A DNA stretch of 64,000 nucleotides from Pampus argenteus (Eukaryota > Chordata > Actinopteri > Scombriformes > Stromateidae). Shown here in pieces: positions 23,282 to 36,960 of this stretch. The stretch lies in the NCBI GenBank assembly GCA_036937835.1, contig CM072866.1, positions 17,502,001-17,566,000 on the forward strand, written 5' to 3'. The notes under the pieces were generated by a model. That model saw only the letters and a program-made list of their open reading frames with translations. It was not told the DNA's origin and made no database searches. The position numbers were made by a program, and so were the translations under genes. The number at the start of each line of letters is the position of its first letter. Within the stretch, counting starts at the first letter, position 1.

Positions 23282-23380
23282 ATGATGAGAGCCGACGTCA
23301 GACTAGTTTCCATGAATATTGATGTGGAGGATAGTCTGTTTCATAGAAGAACAGAAGGAGGCAAGATGGCTGCCCTTTAG
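23282..23380 (+). other. TET2 leader uORFs sharing one stop, including M-A-A-L-stop
   Basis: ATGs at 23282, 23285, 23312 and 23366 are all in one frame and end at the TAG at 23378-23380. The longest would encode 32 residues. The last is a five-codon uORF (ATG GCT GCC CTT TAG) with A at -3 and G at +4, the best initiation context of the set. An additional overlapping uORF in another frame runs 23233-23322 (29 residues). They would be expected to reduce initiation at the TET2 ATG. Confidence 0.6.
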
Positions 23381-23447
23381 GATTTGTTAAAGAGGAGATC
23401 CAGACGGTTTGTTGGAATTTCTACAAAGTGGAGGGACGTAAAAGGAG
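23282..23447 (+). other. TET2: TET2 untranslated exon 1
   Basis: The human TET2 5'UTR, as I remember it, shares ordered blocks with this segment: GATGAGA, GACGTCA, TATGAATATTGATG or close variants, CAGAAGGA, GCAAGATGGCTGCCCTTTAG, GATTTGTTA and GAGGGACG. The exon ends at AAAGGAG|GTGAGAA, with the donor GT at 23448-23449, just where the resemblance stops. It would splice over about 17.7 kb to the acceptor at 41147-41148, whose downstream leader also resembles human (GAGGGCAGCC, TGTGGATGG). GCAAGATGGCTGCC is a canonical YY1-type site. Several upstream ORFs lie here. The exon's 5' limit is unknown. Confidence 0.75.
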
Positions 23448-26400
23448 GTGAGAATTTGCTCAGAGGTTTTATGTTCTTGCTTACCCTTTCCCCCCCCTTT
23501 AACCCCGGGTGTATTTTTGGTGCTTTTTGTATCAGTCGAGGTAGAGCTAATGTCCCCCACCGTAAAAAAAAAAGCAAGAGCCAACATAATAAGGAGGGGA
23601 TATTAGATAAAGCTACTCCAACATGGCTGACGGTTTTCTTTTTCTTTTTTTTTTTGTCTTTTTTTGTTTGCCAGCTGAAACTGAGAGACACCTTTTGTGT
23701 TTTCTTATGAGTTCTGTGTTCACTCAAGATTCTTGCTGCTTTTGAATGCATCATGGAAAATGGAGTACTTATACTGCTTGTTCAGTAGTTTTTCTTTAAG
23801 CATAATTGAAATGCCTGTATAATGCTCTCTTTCTTTCTCAACATTTCAACCTTGTATTATTTTTTTTGTTAGGTAGTTGTTAGTAAAGGTAAGGTGTTTG
23901 AGTGTGTGTTATTTGTGTTTGTATGAGTGGGAACACATTTTTTTAACATTTATGTGTAATTACCTAGCTATTACAGAATGATGTTAAATTTCATTAAATA
24001 TGTTAAAATGCAGTTACTCAGTGTAACATCTCATTTGCATATCCCTGGATTATATATATATATATATGTATATGTTTGTGCTGTTCAGCATGGAGACTGT
24101 ATGTAGGAAAGTAAAAGTCCACCCTGGACATATCTAGCAGTAAGTGTCTGCACAGCAGTGGAGCTGGAATAGCTTCTGGCTTTGTGTATCTCTGTGAATC
24201 AGTTTTCATTGCTTTCACCACTGAATGACAAGAAGACACAAAGGCAAATCCCAAAGAGAATCAAGAGAAGATAATTGTGGTGGCAGAGTGTAGTGAAGGC
24301 AGACAAGGTCAGAAAGCTCTGAAGGAAATGAAACTCTATCCTACTGCACCATTAACTGGGGGAACAAGAATGGTAATTCTGGAGCAGGTTTTTCTTTTTT
24401 CTTTTTTTTTTTAACTTGTGGTTACAAGGAGTTGTTGCCAAAGAGCAGCAGCAAACATGTTATTTCTAGAAAAAAAAAAAAAAAAAAGTTAACCTAACAA
24501 TGACATGACACAAATGTATATTTTAATGCAGTACAAGCGGTTAAATATCACAATAGTCAAACTGTGGTGTGTTCTGTTAGAAACAGAGCAGTGTGCCTGT
24601 TTGTCTCTATGTGTGATCTGTAATCATGTTTAAAGGAATTGGTGTAAAACAACAGCAGCGTGGCCTAATACTTGCACAGATAGAGAAACAAACAAAAACA
24701 ATAATGGAGTGATAGCAGTGAGATAATCACAGTTAAGGGGTTTTTGGTGTTAGTGTGCATATATTTTAGAAATATAGTAGTTAAGTACGTGATAACAGCA
24801 TGTAAATGCAGATTTGCCAGAGGTGTTATCTCAATTACTAAATAACTAATTGGATGTTAGTTGTATTTGTTTTTTTTCCTAAATTCACTAAGACCTACTT
24901 TAAGATTAACATCTGAATGGCCCATTAGAATATAACAGATCTCCCTCAAAGTTTGTATATTGGACTTGTGTATTCTACTGACTACAGTCGTAATGTAGCC
25001 ACAATATGGCCTCAGGTAATGCATGTCTACAAGGTGGAGAATAATGACTGACCCTTAACTGGTCATTGTAACTAAACACTGTAGGCTATCTGCATAAGGT
25101 TCATGTGGGAGCAATGCAGGTATTCAGTTCAACTTTTTAAACGTCATAGTTTTTCTAATCGTTTAAATGAAGACTGAAAATAGTGACATTTACAGTAAAG
25201 AGTGTGAACAAAAAGGGGGCTGTAGATAAAGTGTAGGAGTGAAGTGAAGTTAAAATAAAGTCAGCTGCTTGTCAAATGACTGGAGCTCTTATGTGAACAA
25301 CTGAGGACAGATAAAAGGGGGAACGCTATTCTCCAACAGCCGAACATTCCCATTCCCGTTTTGGGAATTCTAGCGTTTGTTTTTAAAGTTTTTTTTGTTT
25401 ACATGCTGCATTTCTGTGGTTGCCTCTGCAGATCTTGTAGCCTTCACACTACACACTCCATTCTTTAAGATATTCTTGGCTCATAGAGGAAGACGATCCT
25501 ATTTTCACTCCTAGTGAGCTGTCAGGAAACTTTGGAAACAATAAAGGTGGCATACATACCTCTATGATGCAATGGCATGGCTGTTTGGATACAGCAAGAC
25601 TGGTTTTTAACTGTAGTGTCAACACAATTACTTAAGTGGAGGTTCTTCATAGTATTTATAAAGTATGTTGTGACTCCATGAGATCAGGTGCTGATCCACG
25701 CTTTGGTGTGTGTGCGTTTCTGTGTATGTGTGCATTATTTATGCGCTGAACTCATTGCCTTATTCATAATGTTGAGACATTAAGTTTACGTTAGGTCAAC
25801 CTGTGAGAAAAAAAATTGTAATAAATTCTTTTTAACTAGCTCAAAGTTGCCAACACGAAAGGCTTGTTCTGCATCTTGTGTATCCAGCGGACTATTTTTG
25901 AATCCTTGATTTATTTTGAACAATTCCCTAAGCGCATTAAATATTACATTCCACATTACATCTGCTTCATAATTTGATCTGTTTAGTTTCAGTGAACTGC
26001 ATCTAAAGCAGTTTATTGATTGCAAATGAACTGCACATTGTTAATGGTTGTCACGGTTCGGGTGTACAATTTGTTTTTCTGTCTTGTGTTCAGTTGCACT
26101 GTACACATGACTAATCCTGACCTGGATATTAACTCAGCATAAAAAATAAAAAAAAGATATAAACACACAGTCCTGTTAGAAGTGTTTTCCTGAGTGTCTG
26201 CTGTTACATTAGCAGCTGAAAAGGCACCACGGCATTAATAGGGCCTACAGGGGGCTGAGTGGGGGGAGGCAAATACATCAATCACATTCACATAGCTTTC
26301 TATCATCTATCTACACCTACAGATAAAGCCGTGCGGTTGGATTGCTCCTTCGTCATGGCTGTAAGTCCCCCTTTATGTCACTCCCAGGGCAAAGACAATA

Positions 26401-26716
26401 TCACCTTTGGGAAGAAAGTCCAGTTGCCATAGCGTTCCACAACAATGCTGTCCACTTACAATACCCAAGCCTTTACCCAAGCCCTCACCTCTGACCCTGC
26501 TCTGTCCAGCCCACGCATCATGTTTCTACCCAAAGGGCTGTTGCACAAATGATACAGAGAAACAGGCCCAGTGGCAGGTTAGACATTTTAGATTGCACTA
26601 CCTGCTGGCTGGCTGGTCATAGCTGTTTTCCTGAGACAAAATGGCGAGACACTGAGTGTTGCATTGATTTCTTCAGTATTGATTTTCCTCTTGTCTGCTA
26701 TTGGGGGTTGTTTTGC

Positions 26717-26748
<32 letters not shown>

Positions 26749-27099
26749 AGCAGCAAATCTCAATCAGGTGTTTCTGCAGTGAAATTTCAGTGCCATAATA
26801 TAGTCCCTCATTTACATTGACCATTGACCATACTGATTTTCTTTGTGTGAAAACTGTTTTGTCGATTAAAGCAAAGCCGCAAACTACAAGGACAAAAAGG
26901 ATCGTTGAGCATATATATATTTTGCCCTATATTATTTTATTAAGGATAATCTTTGCATCAGATTTATAATTTACTGGGGGAGTTTAAGTACTGATCAGTT
27001 CTGAAAGCCTTCAGAATGTGTTCAAATGTATGGAACTAGAAATACGAAAAAAACATTGTGTAGTTATCAATAATTATCGAACCAGATCCATTACAAACC

Positions 27100-27520
27100 C
27101 CCGTCTTTGCTCTCCGTTCCACAGACTCAGAGGAAGTTGTGACCTGAGTGCGGTTTTGTTGGTCATCTCCAGAATTGTAACATTTAACTAAGTCTGACAT
27201 AGACAAACGTCCAGTAATTGTTACACCAGATACAGCGCGAACCCCAAATATAACTCACGGCCTTTTTCCACGATGACGGTGCGTTGTTAGTCGGGCTGAA
27301 GCGTAATTATGGAGTGAGAATGATAGAGCTCTGTTTGAATGGCACAGGGCCGGAGGGAGTTTTGCTGGCCCTGCGAGCATGTATCGATGTCAGGGTTTAC
27401 CTCACGGGTGAGACAGCAAGGGCAGTGACTCAAAAGCTTCCTCCACGTGAGCACACGCACATGGCCGCTCTGTTTACAAACACTATCCTGGCATTCCGCA
27501 GAGAGAGAGGCAAGTGAGAT
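27100..27520. promoter_or_regulatory. Candidate regulatory block in TET2 intron 1
   Basis: GC-balanced, CpG-containing sequence (CACGATGACGGTGCG, GCGTAATTATGG, ACGTGAGCACACGC) that contrasts with the AT-rich intron. A 77-codon open frame at 27284-27517 matches no protein I know and has no clear splice context. Confidence 0.3.
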
Positions 27521-28774
27521 GTTATGTAAGCGTCCAAAGCGAATAGCATCTCTTCCCGCCTCTTGCCGGGCCGCCGCCCCCCCTCCTACGCTTGGACAAT
27601 TTTGTTGAATGCTGTTTTTGCGACGGTTCCCCTACCAGAAGTTAAGAATAAAAAAAAAAATTCATTAAGAGCCGCAGGCACGACAGCGTCTGTGCTCGAG
27701 AACGTGGCCCATGCTGAGAGCAGGCCTTTTTTTATTTTTACCACTCTGATAGCGCATAGCTCCTGCGCAGCTGAAGGCCTTAAAAGTGCTAGGTGATGAG
27801 ATGAAAGTGGCTGTATCTTCTCAGGTCAGATGATTCCATCAACTCACGTGACACTTGGCAACATTAAAATAAACTTAATACAATCAAGCAAACTCAACCC
27901 ATGTAAAAACAGACATTGGTAAAAGCACATTATCATCCATAGTAGCGCTTTCCATTAATTATGTCACTGGTGGATCCAGTTGGAGAGAGTGCTCACGCAA
28001 ATATACTTGAGTTAAACGTGCACACATGCTGTGAAGACTATAATGTCAAATCGTATAGAGGTCAGTCAGCTCCAGTTCAATCAAATCAGTGGATACGATG
28101 CGGCTTTCATGAAGTCACAAAAAAAGTTTCAAACCTTTCTCTACGCAAAATTTAGAATAATATCTGAAAAAGGAATTTCCATAGCTAATGCTCCTGTCAC
28201 ATGATCTGCAAAGCTCCATGATGATAGTACAATCTAAAAGGAGTCCACAGTTATCTAAACAACTCCCTGCCTGATGGCCGTTTGCCCTCTTCTAAAATGG
28301 CTGTCAGATATGGATGTTTTTGCTGCTAGGAGCTGTCATTGGAAAGGTTAGGCCCCATTGCCCCCTGTTGTCTACACAAGGAGCACAAAGACAGACAGCT
28401 GGTCCTGAATGTCATTTATAAGCGTAACCCTACAAAAGGTTTTGAATGACATCACTAACTACTTCTGTGGGCTGCAAGTGGCTCAGGCTCAATATTAGGT
28501 TTCCTGAGTGGAATGTACTGGTCCGGCAGCTGGTGTCTTTCGAGCCGATGCGCCCAATGACAATCACACTGGTTTTTGCGTCCATATATGTATCTATATT
28601 TGGAAATTTTAAATCTGATTTTAGGTCCGGCTCAGTTGAAGCTCGGACATATCAGACGTGTCTAAGGGAACGCTAAAACAATACACAGGCCATGTTCGAG
28701 AACTAACAATAAATTATTGTTACTTTACTTCCTGATGATATCCTATCCTTAAACTGAGGCCATGAATCATAGAA

Positions 28775-28782
<8 letters not shown>

Positions 28783-28805
<23 letters not shown>

Positions 28806-28808
28806 TAT
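28783..28808. repeat. (AT)n microsatellite
   Basis: Thirteen AT units following an A-run, in TET2 intron 1. Confidence 0.95.
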
Positions 28809-31800
28809 CTCTTCACTCAGAAGGATTTGTGATTTCTATTCAATGAGAGTCACGTGCCTCTCAGTGGAGGGAAAGAGGGAGCTTAGCAACAGTGGCTTAG
28901 GTCAGGCTGCTTAGAAACCAATGAGGGAAAGAATATCAGCACATTCACTTTGCCAGATGACAGAACAGCACATAGCAAAAATGTCTCATTCAAAGTTATT
29001 CTGGGCAGTACAGTATATTTTTTGACATGCTTTAGGAGTAGAAGAATAAAGGAAGCTTTGGATGCCTTGGTTTAAGCCACTATCCTTTTCTTGATCTGTA
29101 GCTCAGTCCTACTCTGAAATCTGCCCTGGTATTCAGGTCATTCAGAATTCCTTCACTGCCATGTTGTGTGCCATGTTTTAATTTCCTTCCTATAATAATG
29201 TTTCCCCCTTTTGCTCCGTTTACTATTCACCTCCGCTTCCTGTTTAATTGGAAGCTGGTTTGGATTTGGATCCTGGAAACAAGAGAGAAAATATTTGCTA
29301 AATAAATTTGCCTGTAAGCAAATCTCGCAGACTATAGGTCAAACTGAAGAACCATGGGAATCAACATTTGTTCATTACTTGGCCTTGTGTATGAGTTTCC
29401 CATCTCATGCCAGATTACAGTGGCCTTCTCCTCTCACTGGTCCAATTGAAATCAACTACAGTATCTTCCTTGGTAAGGCTCTAAAAAATAAATGTGAGCA
29501 ACAGACATGCATCATTTCAGGTTTTACAACTCAACACAAGATAGAAAATGCAATTGTAAAAGGTGTTGATTCTCACCAGTGCAAATGTAGGTTTCTGAAT
29601 ATGTGGCACTATTGATTTACTGGCTAGGATCGATGCATAAAGCACATGTGCACACCACAGCAAAGCAGCTTATTCTGCAGTCAGCGGTGCCGGGGTAATG
29701 TTTAGACCAGATGGGCTTTGGAGCGCTCAGAAGATGGTCGCCATGGCTACCATGCACTCTGAAAGAAATTAACTTTGCTCTGCACACAGTTCATCAAGTT
29801 GGTCAGATATATTGACTGTTGCATAGACAAAAGGTTGTAGGGGCAAAAAGACAGGCAGCTTGGAAGGAGAACTGTAAGCGCTGTGAGTCGCTGGGGGCAG
29901 GTTAGTGGGTTTGTATGCTCAGGAGCCCATTTCTTAATTAGAGTCTCCATGTGATGCAGCTTGAAGGCACAGAAAAAGGTTTAGATTCTGTGTGTAAGCT
30001 TTGCACAGAGGGCTTCTCGTACTGGGTGCTTCCTAGCGAGGCAAGAGTTTGTTGTCTTCAGGTTGTACTAATTAAACAGAAGGAATTCAAGACTAACAGG
30101 TTCATGCAGTCAGATCTGGGCTAATGTTCAACTGCTATCTACTATCTACTCCGACATAAAAACCCTCTGAGAGTGCAGTTTCACTGAAATATGTTTTTTA
30201 AAAAAAGAAACGTTGATGGTTAATAGATATGATCTCTGACACTGTGGCCTGTTCTTCGGGTGGTTTCAGTGTCATTTAATATTTAGATTGCAGCGTTATA
30301 ATTCAAAAATAAATATAAAATGTAGCCCTAGACTTCATTAAACATTTTAGGAGTACTTTAAGGAAAAAAATGTAACCTGCTGAACAGATCAGACTGATTT
30401 AAGCAGACAAAGTATAAGAGGTTTTGTATGTGTATGAGTGTTTGCCATTTTCCTAGAATACCTGACAAACGAGTTGTATCAGAAGTGTACAGAGGCGGGG
30501 TTTATCCCCTGCAACAACTCACTCTTGAATTGGTATTCATACTGTTGTCATTTCACAGAATGCTGTCGCTTCTCACCGTTGCCATTCATATGATGCTCAA
30601 ACCACCTTCATATTCACTTTAATGGCTGTCTAAATATCACAAATCTTAAACCACCAAAACATTCATAACATCTTAATATTTATGTGCTAGTTTGTATAAC
30701 TTAAACTCCCGTATCTAATTCAGCAACCTCGGAAATCAAGATCCCGAAGGATTTATACATTACTCTTAAGCATCTACAGTATAACATAAGAAATAAATAC
30801 AATCTGTCAGCAGTTCAGCAAGTTCAACCTCGCCCCTTTAAAAGTAGCTCGACTAAACCAGTCATGTCCTCGGATCCCTAATAGGTTTCCACAAATCACT
30901 GACTCCTATATTGTCCGTGGCTATTTACGGGAAAACATATTTTATGTGTCTTGCACATTACTCCCTGAGCTCCACAAAGACAAAGCCTGCTGAACCAGTA
31001 CAACACGATCAAACAGCCTGAGATTACTGCTGACATTGATCTTAATTATGACTATGAGCACTTGGATGTGGTTTTTCGTTGTAGTGCCAGTTATTCTTCC
31101 CCGTCTTTTCCCGTATTTAGTGATTTTCTTTACCTCTAAAAAAAGATCTACACAGTTTACCAGCATTTTCCACCTGAATCGTTTTTGTTGTTTTCAGCTA
31201 AACATGAAACATAAAACATGAAGAAGGAGTCGTTGTTTTAGTTAAGTATCATCTTGATAGAACGGGGGACAACTAATACTGAAACCTTTTAACCCTGATA
31301 TTCATATGTAGGGTTACTTTAGTCACCTATCAACATATCAGCAATCACAAATTCATCTACGCACGCAAGATCAAAATAACTCCAAAACTAAAAATGTCAA
31401 TTTTAAAAATTGATTGACCTTTTCCTTAAGATTGTGTGTAGACACAATAAAAAATGATGAAGTATAGAATTGTGGATTTCCCCAACTTCCTGTTGTGCAC
31501 TTTTAAAACTGTAGAAATTATTTAATAATCCTACTTTGAGCAGCAGCCACTGCATATTTAACCCATATTCACAAAACTTCACAAGCCGATGCTAATGAGA
31601 CTTTCTTCTTTTTTTTCTTGGGTTCCCAACTATTCTGCTCCATATATCCATATGTAATTCTAGAAAGCTCAGATTACCTTGATAGAATAATGCTATAGTT
31701 AGTTAAAAGATGCCAAAAACACAAATGCAAGAAGGCAAAGAGACAAAAAGCTGTAGGAGCAAAAAGACTTGCAGTTCTTGGCCACATCTGTTCAGCATTA

Positions 31801-32214
31801 GACATAAAGAACAATGTAGATTGTACAGATCCCTGGATACGGAGGGGGAGGAGGCTCTCTAGGGAAGAAATTACAAACAGAAGTGTACATTCTCTGTGTT
31901 TCTGTGGAAATCTATTACTCGTCTATAAATTAAAAGAAGAAACCCAAGATACTGAATAGCTTTTCACATGTATGTTCACATACATACATACACCAAACAT
32001 TTGGAAAGGTGGTGAAATGTAACTTTGCATCACTTTATAAGGGAAGCAGATTTTTTTGTGTTGTATTTTATCGAATGAGTCATTTGGTCACCAGGATTAC
32101 ATTTCTCAGCAAGCTGATTCTACCTGCAGTAGAGCTGTTTTCGGTCAGCCACAAAAGGGGAGAGGAAAAAAGACCAAAGAGAGAAGAAAAACAGTGATCT
32201 GTTGCTCCAGGCTG

Positions 32215-32370
32215 TCATGTGACGCAGCCATCATTACGTCACAGTCTAGTGATTAGGCCACACTGAGCACCGACAGGAAACTGCACTGCTCTAAAACAGA
32301 TAGACCTGTGGTTGTACAGGACAAAGTCAGTTCGTCCTCCGTTGCTGTTATTAATGGAACCAACGTGAGT
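32215..32370 (+). promoter_or_regulatory. Possible CRE-bearing element or alternative leader exon
   Basis: TGACGCAG (32220-32227) and TTACGTCA (32234-32241) are CREB/ATF-type sites 14 bp apart. About 120 bp downstream, a donor-like CCAAC|GTGAGT occurs. This could be an alternative TET2 start or an enhancer. There is no homology support. Confidence 0.2.
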
Positions 32371-32971
32371 CGCACCTTTAACCTCAAGCATCTGCATTCC
32401 TGGTAATCTTCATATGTATCTGCAGCATGTCTTTACATAAAACAGAAGCTGTATATGCTTCGAACAGGATCCAAGAGGGATCATTTGTTAGAAACAGCTT
32501 TTACATCAGTGAAAGTTGCTGACTTTATTGAGTAGTAAGTGTATGTCCTAAAGTGTGTTGATCTACACACATATAAGCTAACCAAACACTAAATCCATGC
32601 ACATTTCCAACATCTCCTCTTTCTTCATTTGTACATGTATCCTTTAGGTAAAACCAAACAAGTGAAGACATGGCAATAAGGCACAAGGGCTCTGACCTGT
32701 GTGTGGTCTACATTTATTTATGTTTGTGCTCAGGATTTCATTTTCATGTTTAATTTGTTTAGGTATTTTCCTCTGTGGAGTGCTACCAGAGTATAAATCC
32801 CACATGTTGCAAAGGTTCCTCATGTGACAGATTTGCAAAAGGATCCAAGAACTCCAAAGAAAATGTTACAATGATCTGGCTAGCATGTGAATTCAGAGGA
32901 TTACAGAAATGACTGCAGACACACAAGGGTCTTTTGTTTCTTAGCCAGGGTGGAGTGTCATATGTTCATAC

Positions 32972-32975
<4 letters not shown>

Positions 32976-33015
<40 letters not shown>
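32976..33015. repeat. (GA)n microsatellite
   Basis: About twenty GA units in TET2 intron 1. Confidence 0.95.
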
Positions 33016-33017
<2 letters not shown>

Positions 33018-36000
33018 CAACCACGTGAGGTGCATTGTAAGCGCTGTGTAAGCGTGCCATGTGACATAAATCATAAATGCGAGGGGCCTGACCGAGAGAC
33101 TCAGTGAGATGCAGAACATGAATGAACATCTGTCCTTTCGTGCCTGATGAGCATTTGACCATCAGTAGGAACACATGATACTCACACTTCACTTCACATT
33201 GTGCTTTACAACTTGGTTTGTTTCAGCCTTTCTTGACTTTCCAGTCCATCCTGTTAACGTTTCACTAAAAAACTCCAGCAGTGGAGTCAACCCCTGCAGC
33301 TCATATAACAGCCATATGTCATGAACTGTCATAATTCAACATGTCTAAAGGGGTGTCTAAAGGAATAGTCAAACATAGCCTTAAATGATATTAAATCGGG
33401 AAATTTTGAATTATTCTTCTCTGAGTTGTTTTAGGATTTTTTTTTTATTTATTGATATGGCATTAAAAACTTGATCATTACACTTGCGTAGCACGTACAA
33501 AGAAATTCAGTCTTTAATTAATATCTTTGAGAGATTTTGTGCTGTTTTTTTTAGCCGGCATATTGTTGTTTACATAGTCAACTGAAATGCCAAGATCATG
33601 AGGTTTGTGGAGCAGCGAGTCCGGCTCTATATTTACAGGAGGGATTTAAAACACTGACCTAATTACAATGGTAGGGGTTGCTAAGGATGAGGTTTCACTT
33701 GCAGCCCTGCTGTGTGTGGTCTGAAATGTCAAACTCCAGCCTGTTAGCATAGACTAGTTTGTAGTGAACTATTAATACTGACTGACTGTTGACATACCTA
33801 TAACTGGGTTAATGTTATATGCTTGTAAGGCATATGGGGGTTTTTAAATGCTCAGAAAAATTTACAGGCACTGCATGTGCTCCGTGCTCTTATCTTTTAA
33901 ACAGGAAAATATAAACAGGGCAATTTCAGCAAAGAAAAAGGAAATGTACACTTGAGATTATGGCTTATTCTTGGAGCTATTCTGTAAAACAGTGGTGCGG
34001 CTTGGCAAGTGTGTTTGATTTACAGAGCTGCTCCGCACCCCCCTTCTCTCTCTCTCTGCAACAGCAGGGCTCTTTAGCCTGGCTGCTTAGGTCTCAACCT
34101 GAAAGTGCAGAGACCTGAGTCTCCCAGCAGCTGTCGTGAGTGGTGAATGTCACATACGGCTGCCAAGTCATGCCAAATAGACACCATCTACTATGGCAGC
34201 TCTCATATTTCACTGACCCTTTTTGCAAAAACCAAAAACACAGTATGAGTCCAGTGTCCAGGCTACACTAGTGTTGTAAGGCTAAAGCATCATGCTCGTG
34301 GGACTAAATATCCATGTAACTAATAATTTGTAGTTCATATTTTTATATTCTATTATGGACAAGAAGACGATCTTTTAGCAAGTTGATGGACAAACAGAAA
34401 CAAGTTGTGTACACTTTACTTAATTTTGTATGCATGCTATATTCAAATCAAAACACTTACTTGTTAAAATAAGGCTCTACTTGTCATGTGCATTAACTGC
34501 AAGCATTAAATGACTCTTGTGCAAACTGTGTCCATTGTTTTACAACACTGATCACACTGTGTTCAAGAGTTCACCCCTTGCCCCCAGGCCTCAAAGCACT
34601 ATAAAGCAACTGACCATCTACAAGCCAGCAAATACATAGCCACAGAGGCAATAACTATGGGCAATTACTGTCTAGATATCTACAACAGCACTTACTAAAC
34701 GCAAGGTTCATAACTGCACTGGCTAGATGATAGACTGAACAAGGAGGAAGGGAGATGAATGGCAGACAGAAGTACAGAGGAACCTGATGTGTAATTACAG
34801 GGCAGAGGACTGGAGGTAAGGTTGTGGGAGAGGGAACCCAAACAACAGAGAGACTGACTTCTGGAGGGAAAGAAATCCTCATAAGGAATTCAGTTGAAGC
34901 CAAGCAGGTTTGAGTCATATCATAAACTGAAAACAGAATGCTAATACTAGAAAGAAAGCTAAAATAGATCAAAGCGTTTTAACTTCCAGCAGGCATCCTT
35001 ACTAAAGCCACTGCAACACTGTGCCTCTGGTTTAGTTTAATGCTCTACTTCCGCAACAAAAATAGATCTCCCTGTGAATCTAGTAAATAATCCAGAGGTT
35101 GAAGCCAATACTCAAAATGTCTTTAAAGCAAAAGCATAGTCAAAGTTGCACTTGCAAACACTGCGTAATTGCTATGCATGTGTTTGTATGTTTGTACGCG
35201 TACGGGCGCGCACACATACTCAGCTGGGATCCCTGGCTTTGTTCTGGGTTTGCAAAGATTTTTTTTTTTTTTGTTGTTGTCAGTGTGGGTGTATCCAACT
35301 GTGACAAGCTGCTTGGCTCTGTTTGGTCCTCTGTAAACTCTGGAGTGTCCTGTAGGAATGGAGCTGCACTGAAAGCAGCTTAGCACCAGTGTCACCTCTT
35401 GACTTAATTACTGATTTACAGACTGCAGTAAGGGCCAGACAACACAAAAGAGTAGTCACATGGGGCTGGGAAGTGGTATTTACTTACTTACCACATTGTA
35501 GGAGTTTCAGGGATCAAATATTATTTATGTAAGTTCATAAAAATAGTTCAAAAAAAGATGGGTGCATTAGTTCAGGATTTTCAGGAGTCAAAATGATGTC
35601 ATAGAAGGATCTATTGAAAATAGCAAGTTTTTCATTTTATTGTTTGTTAGTTGTGCACATTTAGAGATGAAGTCTGTGTGCTGTGTGTTATTAGTTAATG
35701 TATACGCAGAAACCATTAATCATTTTTCTTGGTCAGTTTGCAGGATCCATACTGATCAAGACTGCTAAATCATACTCTAATTATTTGCACTACTGTGCAG
35801 ACATTTCAATGTATGACTGATCATTATCACCTCATTTCATTCTCTCCATCACTTGCAAACAAGCTGCACGGAAACCAAAGCTAATCCGAATAGCACATTA
35901 TAGAATTAGCAGATCAGCTACAGATAAGGACATCCAGACGTCATGTTGTATAAAAGAACATGCCTTCTGGATGCAGATCGTGTTTCACAACTCCCAAATA

Positions 36001-36649
36001 TATATATTTTTTTCCATAATCATTTGTCAAATTAACACATTTCAATTTTAATAACTGTGACATAATCATAAAGAGGCTCAATGTCACTTCTGATTACAAT
36101 GCTGGTGGTGGTATCCTGCTGTATCCTGCTGCAGCACTTTACATCCGTCTGTGTCTGACAGCAGCAAAAGGAAGATTAGTTCTGCGACTTGTTGCCCAAG
36201 CTGCACGCGAAACCCTTCATCTTCAGTTACAATGACTTCATAGCACTATGAACTATCTTATTTGTCTTAATATTATTTGAAATGTTATATTAGAGTTATC
36301 TGTGGCCATATATTGATTTGATTACAAAAACAGAAAATCCTTAAATGCCATTTATACAGAGGGGCATTCAGTGGCAATCTTAGTAATATGCATACAGAAA
36401 AAAAATAGCATACATCGCTACCCTAGGTACAGTCTATACTAACTATATTTAGGTGATGTGTTAAAGAGTTTTTTGAGTTATTGTCTTGAGGTTGAGAAAT
36501 TGTTTTGTTTCTGCTTTCCATTGGAAATTCCATTGGATAATGCCAAAACTGATCAAATCAAGCTAACAAGGTTGTCATTATGAAAACAACAATGAAAATA
36601 ACAGCGGATTGAAGATGCCCACTCCTCACATTCATAAAGAAACCTTTGA

Positions 36650-36960
36650 GTCTCTCTTTCCTAGCCGCTGACTGAAAGTTCCCTTTTGTTTTCGGTGTGC
36701 TGCTTCCCTTCTCCCACCTGCTAACAGGCAGCTGGCTGCTCTGCTGTGACAACGAGAGGAGCTTCCAGACACCCTTGTAACAGCTTGGCTCGTTAGTGGG
36801 AGATTTAGCACTCTAACTTTGGGGGTCTGGAGGGCTGCTAATGTCCTGGAGGGGTGATTGACACAGAGAAGGAGATCATTATGTCTACCACTTCGCCTGC
36901 CTGGGCAGAGCTTGGCCTAATGGTTTCCTGTGTAGATTGTCTTGGTTCAGACAGTCGACT
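36650..36960. promoter_or_regulatory. Candidate regulatory block in TET2 intron 1
   Basis: Repeat-free, GC-balanced sequence with GGCAGCTGGCTGC E-box, TGATTGACA and GGCCTAATGG words. Conserved-element status is inferred from texture only. Confidence 0.25.

Noticed and set aside
23377..23754. Open frames on both strands after the TET2 leader exon
   Set aside because: Low-complexity K/F-rich translations of A/T runs inside TET2 intron 1.
29827..31773. Similar 33-nt words near 29827 and 31741 (about 28 of 33 matching)
   Set aside because: A-rich low-complexity context; could be chance and no extension of similarity was seen.
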